Origin: Verrucomicrobiota bacterium
GTDB taxonomy: Bacteria; Verrucomicrobiota; Verrucomicrobiia; Chthoniobacterales; UBA10450
NCBI GenBank assembly: GCA_003217965.1
Contig: QHNB01000074.1
Location: 1 to 6,049 of the forward strand
DNA: 6,049 bases
Direction: 5' to 3'
The position numbers and the translations under genes are program-made. Shown piece by piece: positions 1 through 4,936 of the stretch. How positions within the stretch are numbered: position 1 is the stretch's first letter; every line of letters begins with the position of its first letter. The notes under the pieces are model-generated. The model did not search any database. It was given only the letters and a program-made list of their open reading frames with translations, and had not been told where the DNA came from.

Positions 1-82
1 TTTCACCGATGTCATCTCGGGCCAGCCAATGCGCGGCTACACTCGCAATCACATTTCAGCCGGAATTGACTTCACCTTTTGA
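1..82 (+). CDS. C-terminal end of a probable outer-membrane beta-barrel protein (partial)
   Basis: The gene enters from the left edge in frame 2 and stops at TGA 80-82, leaving 26 residues that end GYTRNHISAGIDFTF. The last stretch alternates polar and hydrophobic residues and finishes on phenylalanine. That is the signature of the final strand of outer-membrane beta-barrels, which the BAM machinery recognises. Frame 1 is also open as far as a TGA at 67-69 but reads as an unstructured, His/Arg-rich peptide, so frame 2 is preferred. The rest of the protein lies outside the window, so the kind of barrel (porin, OmpA-like, conserved hypothetical) cannot be told. The call rests on a short tail and is moderate at best. 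Confidence 0.5.
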   Translation, partial: FTDVISGQPMRGYTRNHISAGIDFTF

Positions 83-120
83 CCGGTCCTAACCGGACAC
101 TTCACCTCATCGGCTGGCGA

Positions 121-160
121 GTTCGCTCACCTTCTTCGGGTTTCCTTTCGGTAAGCGAAC
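121..160. terminator. Imperfect hairpin downstream of the barrel gene
   Basis: Seven pairs (GTTCGCT at 121-127 with AGCGAAC at 154-160), one C/A mismatch, then three more pairs (129-131 with 150-152) enclose an 18-nt loop. It lies 39 bp after the barrel stop and before the next promoter, where a transcript end would be expected. No T run follows on either strand, so it is not a classical intrinsic terminator. It could instead stabilise the 3' end of the mRNA or be chance. Confidence 0.25.
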
Positions 161-191
161 CGTTCATCACGCAGACTGAGCATCTCACACT

Positions 192-220
192 TTGACGTTC
201 ACTAGTCTCGCGCAGATCAT
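192..220 (+). promoter_or_regulatory. Sigma70-like promoter of the sulfotransferase gene
   Basis: TTGACG at 192-197 matches the -35 consensus in five of six bases. After exactly 17 bp, GATCAT at 215-220 matches the -10 consensus in four of six. Transcription would begin near 227, giving a leader of about 20 nt before ATG 247. This placement favours ATG 247 over the in-frame TTG at 229, which would sit almost on the start site. The element is predicted by eye only. Confidence 0.4.
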
Positions 221-226
221 TCTGCG
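211..226. promoter_or_regulatory. Perfect inverted repeat over the -10 region (candidate operator)
   Basis: CGCAGA (211-216), spacer TCAT, and TCTGCG (221-226) form a perfect 6+4+6 palindrome. It covers the whole predicted -10 hexamer and reaches the expected transcription start. A repressor dimer bound here would block polymerase. The arms are short, and no regulator gene is present in the window. Confidence 0.3.
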
Positions 227-246
227 ATTTGAGCGGCCTATTCTCC

Positions 247-939
247 ATGCAAATCCACCCGCAAACCGATGATGGCAGGGACGTCAAACTGTCCCCACCT
301 CGCGCCCTAGTGATCTCGTTCCAACGCAGCGGTCTGAATTGGCTTCGTCATTGCGCTGAACATTTCGGTGGTATCAGAACACCGGGCCGTCCGCAGTTGA
401 TTCGTGAAGGTCCAGTTCTTTTTGATCGTGCGCACGACGTGCGCCGGTCCACCAAGCGGAGCGACTTTGCTGGTCTCTACGCCGCCGATGGAACCGAAAT
501 TTATGGCAAAGTCGCACTCCTTCTGCGCAATCCTTACGATTGTTTCACCTCCCACTACCTTGGGCGGCGAGGTTTTCGGTTCAAAAAAGGCCTCGAAGCA
601 TTCGAAAGCTATGCCAACAACATCAACGCTTTCGATCAGTTGCGATGGGCCAACAAGGCTGTTTTTTATTTCGAAGATTACATTAATCAGAAAGCCGGGA
701 CGTTCGGTTTCCTTCGATTCTTTGGAATTGAACCGGCCGACGCGCCGGACAATTTCGAAGGCCTGATCGAATCGTCGCGGGCCTGGTACCGCGCTCACCA
801 TGGCGTTATAACCGATGAGGAGCGACCGAAACTAAGCATCCGCGAACGGGCTGCCATTCGTGAAATGCTGCAACGATGCCTAGGGCAAAGATATGAAAAG
901 TATTTGGGGTCGCGAATCCGGAACTTTGGCGGAGGCTAA
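247..939 (+). CDS. Sulfotransferase-family protein (PAPS-dependent)
   Basis: Predicted 230-aa cytosolic enzyme that would move a sulfuryl group from PAPS to an acceptor hydroxyl or amine. The N-terminal loop SFQRSGLNWLRH (residues 24-35) matches the 5'-phosphosulfate-binding loop, with Arg27 in the place of the usual Lys; an Arg there is common in bacterial members with SFPRSGNTWLR-like loops. Gln26 replaces the usual proline. RAHD (61-64) offers His63 as the candidate catalytic base. LLLRNPYDCFTSHY (91-104) gives the 3'-phosphate-binding Arg94 and Ser102 at the canonical spacing of eight. FYFEDYI (140-146) matches the family's YEDL segment, and FLRFFGIEP follows as in relatives. The size is at the small end of the family. 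ATG 247 is chosen over an in-frame TTG at 229 because of promoter position; neither has a strong ribosome site. The acceptor is not predictable. The cupin gene follows 39 bp later, probably in the same transcript. Confidence 0.75.
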   Translation: MQIHPQTDDGRDVKLSPPRALVISFQRSGLNWLRHCAEHFGGIRTPGRPQLIREGPVLFDRAHDVRRSTKRSDFAGLYAADGTEIYGKVALLLRNPYDCFTSHYLGRRGFRFKKGLEAFESYANNINAFDQLRWANKAVFYFEDYINQKAGTFGFLRFFGIEPADAPDNFEGLIESSRAWYRAHHGVITDEERPKLSIRERAAIREMLQRCLGQRYEKYLGSRIRNFGGG

Positions 940-978
940 CTTTGCTCGCTGGCCGCACGGCGTGGAACAGTCTCTTCT

Positions 979-1356
979 ATGAACACGGAACAGGTCAGCG
1001 TTATTCTCAAGCGGTTCGACTCGCCGGATGAGCTGCGTGTCTTGCGAAAGGGCAAGTTCGAGCTGGTTCGCCTTGGCGGGATGACGATCGGCCGCGCCAC
1101 CTATGAGCCAGGCTGGAAGTGGAGCGAACATGTCGGTCCAGACGTGGGTGCGAGACGATGCCAAGTCGAGCACGTCGGCCTGGTCCTTGCCGGCACCGCG
1201 ACAGCAGCATTGGACGACGGCCGCGTTTTTAAATTGCGCGCCGGTGAACTTTTTTACATTCCGCCCGTGCCGCACGACAGCTGGGTCATCGGCGACGAAC
1301 CTTACGTTTCGCTCCACTTCCTTGGGGCCGATCACTACGCGAAATCGTCCGGTTAA
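979..1356 (+). CDS. Single-domain cupin protein
   Basis: A 125-aa small beta-barrel of the cupin superfamily, likely cytosolic since no signal peptide is visible. The first conserved block starts at PGWKWSEHV (residues 44-52) and runs through CQVEHVGLVLAG (61-72); the second is GELFYIPPVPHDSW (89-102). His51, His65 (or Glu64) and His99 are the likely metal ligands by position in the fold. PGWKWSEH together with a later PHDSWVIGDEP pattern is typical of a widespread group of stand-alone cupins whose substrates are unknown. The length fits a one-domain member. ATG 979 is the natural start; only a weak TGGA lies 12 nt upstream. It follows the sulfotransferase by 39 bp on the same strand and may share its promoter. 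Whether it is an enzyme, an isomerase or a ligand-binding protein cannot be decided from sequence. Confidence 0.8.
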   Translation: MNTEQVSVILKRFDSPDELRVLRKGKFELVRLGGMTIGRATYEPGWKWSEHVGPDVGARRCQVEHVGLVLAGTATAALDDGRVFKLRAGELFYIPPVPHDSWVIGDEPYVSLHFLGADHYAKSSG

Positions 1357-1392
1357 AAAGGCTGGCGGCCCTTTTGCGATCTGTGCACTAGG

Positions 1393-1420
1393 GGAAGCGC
1401 GCGCTATAGGGCGTGCTTCC
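1393..1420 (+). terminator. Strong hairpin between the cupin and permease genes
   Basis: A 10-bp stem (1393-1402 with 1411-1420, nine Watson-Crick pairs and one G-T) closes an eight-base loop, GCTATAGG. It starts 37 bp after the cupin stop and is GC-rich, as terminators are. The downstream bases are AAACCG, with no T run, so it may act with Rho, protect the 3' end, or terminate only weakly. It is the most stable-looking structure I found in the window. Confidence 0.4.
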
Positions 1421-1473
1421 AAACCGTAGCGCTCTCATTAGATCCACTTCGTTCCTTCGTCCAAACCCGATCA

Positions 1474-1502
1474 TTGACGGAATCGCAGGTGCTGCCTACA
1501 TG
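1474..1502 (+). promoter_or_regulatory. Weak promoter candidate for the permease gene
   Basis: TTGACG (1474-1479) matches the -35 consensus in five of six bases and is followed by a 17-bp spacer and TACATG (1497-1502), which matches the -10 in only three of six. The expected start of transcription, near 1509, falls on the GTG start codon at 1508. If real, the message would be leaderless, consistent with the lack of a ribosome site. The poor -10 keeps confidence low. Confidence 0.2.
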
Positions 1503-1507
1503 CGAGC

Positions 1508-2851
1508 GTGAATTCGCGCGGAATCGCTGGGAAGGCCAGGGGCATTTCGCTTCTAACCGCCACCTGCATTGTTATCGCCAACATGGTTGGGACTGGCATT
1601 TTTACAAGCCTCGGATTCCAAGTCGGCGATTTGCCGAGCGGTTTTGTCATTATCATCCTGTGGGCTGTCGGCGGCATTTGTGCGATGTGCGGCGCTCTTT
1701 CCTATGCCGAACTGGGAGCGGCCCTGCCGCGCTCGGGCGGTGAATACCATTTCCTCCGAGAGATTTATCATCCTTCGGTCGGGTTCGTCGCCGGCTGGAT
1801 TTCGGCGACGGTTGGCTTTTCGGCGCCGGTGGCAATTGCGGCGATGCCCTTCGGCACTTACCTTGGAGAAATCTTTCCGGGGACGAATCCGCTGCTGCTA
1901 GGTTTGGCGGTGGTATGGATCACGACTCTGGTGCTGTTGTGGGACTTACGATTGGGAAGTGCGTTTCAGATCGGATCGACCATCCTGAAGGTCGCACTGC
2001 TCATCGTGATCATCGTCGGCGGCTTTTATCTCCGCAAAGCACAGCCGATTTCGTTTCTGCCAATAAAAGGGGACGGTAGTTTAGTCATTAGCGCTCCGTT
2101 CGCCATTAGTTTGTATTGGGTGATGTATGCGTATTCGGGCTGGAATGCGTCGACTTATATCACTAACGAAGTCCGCGATCCGGGGCGGAATATCCCGCTC
2201 TCGGTTGGGCTCGGCACGCTTCTAGTTGCGTTTCTTTACATCGCAATGAACGCAGCCTTTCTCCGGACCACACCCATTTCCGAAATGGTGGGAAAACAAC
2301 AGGTTGCGCTCATTGCTGGAACGCACATCTTCGGTGCAACTGGTGGCAAAGTCATGGCAACGCTGATCTGCCTGAGCCTAATTTCCACCGTCAGCGCGAT
2401 GATGTGGATTGGTCCTCGCGTGACAGCAACAATGGGCGAAGATCTGCGCATTTTGGCCTGGCTGGCACGACGCAACCGAAGAGGAATTCCGACGACTGCG
2501 ATTCTGGCCCAATTCGTTATCGTAAATATCATGCTGCTGACGGCAACGTTTCAAACGGTGGTGAACTACGTGCAGTTCAGCCTCACGCTCTGCTCCGCCC
2601 TGACCGTGCTGGGAGTATTTGTCCTGCGATACCAGCGACCGCGGTTGCCACGACCTTATCGAGTATGGGGTTACCCAATTACACCGCTACTCTTTCTCGC
2701 TATCAGTGGTTGGATGCTCTGGCATTTGCTGGCCGAGAGCAGCACCCGCGGACCTTCCCTTCTCGGCCTGGGAACCGCCCTTCTCGGTCTGGTCATTTAT
2801 TTTGCCTCGCCAAAAACGGCAGGCGCTCATTTGCAGCACCCGACTTCATGA
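1508..2851 (+). CDS. APC-superfamily amino acid permease
   Basis: A 447-aa inner-membrane transporter, nearly all hydrophobic segments, with the length expected for about 12 transmembrane helices. Helix 1 carries the diagnostic unwound motif NMVGTGIF (residues 25-32), which binds the amino and carboxyl groups of the substrate in APC carriers. RSGGEYHFLREIYHP (75-89) is the conserved block after helix 2. Near residue 374 the segment RYQRPRLPRPYRVWGYP matches the last cytoplasmic loop of the LAT (L-type amino acid transporter) branch, which includes exchangers such as SteT; two more helices follow. Substrate and exchange versus proton symport cannot be read from the sequence. The start is GTG 1508: the frame has a stop at 1475-1477 and no other standard start before it. 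No clear ribosome site is seen. Its TGA overlaps the ATG of the next gene (ATGA, 2848-2851), so the two are almost certainly translated from one message. Confidence 0.88.
   Translation: MNSRGIAGKARGISLLTATCIVIANMVGTGIFTSLGFQVGDLPSGFVIIILWAVGGICAMCGALSYAELGAALPRSGGEYHFLREIYHPSVGFVAGWISATVGFSAPVAIAAMPFGTYLGEIFPGTNPLLLGLAVVWITTLVLLWDLRLGSAFQIGSTILKVALLIVIIVGGFYLRKAQPISFLPIKGDGSLVISAPFAISLYWVMYAYSGWNASTYITNEVRDPGRNIPLSVGLGTLLVAFLYIAMNAAFLRTTPISEMVGKQQVALIAGTHIFGATGGKVMATLICLSLISTVSAMMWIGPRVTATMGEDLRILAWLARRNRRGIPTTAILAQFVIVNIMLLTATFQTVVNYVQFSLTLCSALTVLGVFVLRYQRPRLPRPYRVWGYPITPLLFLAISGWMLWHLLAESSTRGPSLLGLGTALLGLVIYFASPKTAGAHLQHPTS
2848..2851 (+). other. ATGA stop/start overlap coupling permease and secreted protein
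   Basis: The permease stop TGA (2849-2851) shares three bases with the next start ATG (2848-2850). This is the classical geometry for termination-reinitiation coupling, and no independent ribosome site is evident just upstream (CAGCACCCGACTTC). Confidence 0.85.
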
Positions 2852-3936
2852 AACGCCGCCTCCTAACCGGTCTCTTTCTCGTTACGGCCATCCAGGCTTT
2901 CGCCCAAAATGGCGCCACAATCGATGAGACCGCGCGATTTCTTGCCGGACTGCCGGCCACGGGTCCGCTTGAACCGCTCACACATGATCCTGGGTGGCAG
3001 GAGCACGCCGCTGCCATGGACGAAGCCTGGACGCGGAAGGAGCAGTTGCAGATCGGGCCAATTCGCGAATGGATGCTGGCCAATGCCGGGGACTACTACC
3101 GCAGTAGCAATACCATGTATTACATGTTTAGCGGTCCCGATTTCCTGTACGCCAATCTCCTTTTCCCAAACGCGAGCACTTACATCTTGGCTGGGCTCGA
3201 GTCGGTCGGCCAAGTGCCAGATTTGGTCCGAATGCCACCGGAAATGCTTCGCGGTGAACTTGCAGCTCTGCGCGGATCGATGAGCACGATCCTTAAATTC
3301 CAGTACTTCATCACTAAGGATATGCGTGCTGAACTCGGCCGTGGCCAGATCACCCGTGGCGGAATCGACGGTACGCTACCGATCCTTTACGTCTTTCTCG
3401 CGCGGCTAGGCTACACCGTCCTAGAAAGCGGGCGCGTTGCGACTCCGGCCGAAGGGGTGAAGATCAAATTTGCCGAGGGTGAACGACCGCCCCAGACGCT
3501 TTATTATTTCAAGACCGATTTAGCCGGGGGAAATAGCAATTTCTTGCGCTGGTGTGCGACGCGCGGTCCGGGGTTAAGCCTTCTCAAGGCCGCATCCTTT
3601 CTAATGCATGGGGACGGCTTCTCCGGCGTGCGCAACTTCCTCCTCGAACACAGCCTTGTCATCGTGCAAGACGACTCCGGCATCCCACTCCGCGCTTTCC
3701 CGAAAGGTTGGAAAGTCAATTGCTACGGACGTTACGTGCCGCACAAGGAGGAGTTCGAAAAATACTATCAGCCAGATCTGGCGGCGCTTTACGCACAAGA
3801 CCCGCCGACGCCACTCGGTTTCGCGTTTGGCTATCACTGGCAAAAGGAGGACGGCATCCTGATGCTGGCGACACGCGAGGCTTTACCCGCGCTTCCAGCC
3901 GAGGAGCAACCGCAAGAACGTCGCGTCCGAAAATGA
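2848..3936 (+). CDS. Conserved-looking secreted protein of unknown function
   Basis: A 362-aa protein with a clear Sec signal peptide: MKRR, a hydrophobic core, then AFA, with cleavage expected after Ala19. There is no lipobox cysteine, so it is probably soluble in the periplasm. I cannot assign a characterised family. Compact motifs that look conserved are YYMFSGPDFLYANLLFP (residues 91-107), a GGIDGTLP turn near 170, LKAASFLMH around 248, and VQDDSGIPLR (273-282). I recall similar motif sets in unannotated proteins of several Gram-negative phyla, but name no domain. Cys236 and Cys292 could form a disulfide. ATG 2848 is chosen although the frame stays open upstream to 2404: the signal peptide begins exactly there, and the upstream part lies inside the permease in another frame. 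The ATGA overlap couples it to the permease, suggesting a role linked to the imported or exported solute. Its last 17 codons and stop overlap the convergent hydrolase gene. Confidence 0.85.
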   Translation: MKRRLLTGLFLVTAIQAFAQNGATIDETARFLAGLPATGPLEPLTHDPGWQEHAAAMDEAWTRKEQLQIGPIREWMLANAGDYYRSSNTMYYMFSGPDFLYANLLFPNASTYILAGLESVGQVPDLVRMPPEMLRGELAALRGSMSTILKFQYFITKDMRAELGRGQITRGGIDGTLPILYVFLARLGYTVLESGRVATPAEGVKIKFAEGERPPQTLYYFKTDLAGGNSNFLRWCATRGPGLSLLKAASFLMHGDGFSGVRNFLLEHSLVIVQDDSGIPLRAFPKGWKVNCYGRYVPHKEEFEKYYQPDLAALYAQDPPTPLGFAFGYHWQKEDGILMLATREALPALPAEEQPQERRVRK

Positions 3937-4794
3937 ACCGCCGGAGCTATGGCGCACCACGATAAGCTGGAGCGACGGAATCACGTAAAGGCGCTGATGA
4001 CCCGATCCAATACATGCGACCAGATCCGAAGGAGCATCGCGGCAGAGACATATGCCGTCCCAGTTTTCTCCTTTTGAGTTTAACACTCGTTCAAAATCTG
4101 CATCACGACCCATCGGGGCGGCGCGATTATTCCACCAGCCAAGGGAGAATGCCGGATTGGCTGCCGACCCGCGCCAGCATTCAGCAAGTGAGCGCGATGA
4201 AACCACTGGCGCACCGTGTGCCAAAACCAGTTTGCCCAGTTTTGCCCATTGGCGAGCGGTGAGCTGCCAGCCCGCCGCGAGCAGAGGATTACCAGCACGA
4301 TCCTGAAGATAACGTTGCGGGCCAAGACCGAGGCGGCGCAGCACCCGCCTTTCTAGGTAATGTTTCGGCGCCTCTCCGCGCAGCTTCGCTTTCAGCAGGC
4401 GGTGAAAAACCTGCAGGGCGCTCGGGCCATAAACGAAGGCAGCCCCTGGGTCCGCAACAAGAGGCAATTTAATCGCGATGGCATCACGATCACCGGGATC
4501 GCGACCGTGCAGCAAAAATCCCGGCTCTAGTCCGTCTTCTGCCGCTGCGAGTGCCGCCAGGTTCCAAAAGGCTTTGGTTCCGCTGTAGATCTTGCGTGGC
4601 GTGTCCCGGCTCCCTCCTCCCGGATATTCTTCGAGCAGCGTCTTTCCCTTCTCGATGACAAGAAGAGATGCCCCGCGATGATTCGCGGAATAATTCGCCG
4701 CTGCGCGGATCGCGCCAGGGTCGAGCTGTTGCGCTGTCGCGCGGTCAGCGACCACCAAGATCGATAAAACGAGACAAACATTCGTCGTATGCAC
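3883..4794 (-). CDS. Serine hydrolase of the beta-lactamase/DD-peptidase fold, apparently shortened internally
   Basis: A 303-aa exported protein. A short hydrophobic signal sequence ends in ATA-Q, with cleavage expected after Ala21. SGTK (residues 71-74) is the S-x-x-K active site: Ser71 nucleophile, Lys74 base. YGPS (122-125) supplies Tyr122 of the second motif. GSGHQRLYVIPS (263-274) is the strand-edge block that replaces KTG in many PF00144 serine hydrolases. Such enzymes act on esters, amides or peptidoglycan peptides; resistance to beta-lactams is not implied. Relatives normally have roughly 35-45 residues (an LDEPV-like segment, then an I-T-I-R-x-LL-x-x-TSGL-like helix) between the helix after SxxK and the region starting here with EPGF. 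Here EDGL (86-89) runs straight into EPGF, so that block seems missing in frame. Start GTG 4794 is the first possible, since a stop lies 3 bp upstream; no ribosome site is visible. The 3' end overlaps the convergent gene by 54 bp. Confidence 0.75.
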   Translation of the reverse strand: MHTTNVCLVLSILVVADRATAQQLDPGAIRAAANYSANHRGASLLVIEKGKTLLEEYPGGGSRDTPRKIYSGTKAFWNLAALAAAEDGLEPGFLLHGRDPGDRDAIAIKLPLVADPGAAFVYGPSALQVFHRLLKAKLRGEAPKHYLERRVLRRLGLGPQRYLQDRAGNPLLAAGWQLTARQWAKLGKLVLAHGAPVVSSRSLAECWRGSAANPAFSLGWWNNRAAPMGRDADFERVLNSKGENWDGICLCRDAPSDLVACIGSGHQRLYVIPSLQLIVVRHSSGGSFSDATFLRLLLGWKRG

Positions 4795-4936
4795 AGTTCA
4801 AATTAAAACAGCTGATTCATTGCTTCGTTCATCGAGGATAAGGCGAATCTGCGAAATAGAACGGCTTGGCTAACGCTGTTTGGTCTAAGCGACGATGTTG
4901 GACGTCAAATCGGCAACGCTTCAGCTGTGCCCCAAA
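4795..4936. other. Intergenic gap between oxidoreductase and hydrolase genes
   Basis: A 142-bp non-coding stretch. On the minus strand, TTGACG (complement of 4903-4908) resembles a -35 box, but the best -10 at a usable spacing (TAGACC, 15 bp away) is poor. I see no convincing terminator for the oxidoreductase. Whether the hydrolase has its own promoter or is read through from upstream cannot be decided. Confidence 0.4.

Noticed and set aside
69..107. Nine-base direct repeat ACTTCACCT (69-77 and 99-107) flanking CCGGT-CCTA-ACCGG (83-96)
   Set aside because: Too short for insertion-sequence ends or an attachment site. The first copy lies in the coding tail, and nothing mobile is nearby.
307..801. 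164-codon open frame on the minus strand within the sulfotransferase gene, and a 120-codon frame at 404-766 on the plus strand
   Set aside because: Both lie wholly inside a gene with recognisable PAPS-binding motifs; their translations show no family motif, so they are shadows.
880..1422. 180-codon minus-strand open frame opposite the cupin
   Set aside because: No recognisable domain, and the plus strand clearly encodes a cupin; antisense opening in GC-rich DNA is expected.
2404..2847. Upstream extension of the secreted-protein frame into the permease gene
   Set aside because: The translation there is low-complexity and lies over conserved permease helices, while a textbook signal peptide starts at ATG 2848.
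3883..4794. Antibiotic-resistance beta-lactamase
   Set aside because: The fold motifs fit the broad serine hydrolase family, but no true class C features (a Tyr-x-Asn and a KTG box) are present, and an internal block seems missing.
4860..4936. Terminator after the oxidoreductase gene
   Set aside because: Only 4-bp stems such as GACG/CGTC could be found, with no T run on the minus strand.
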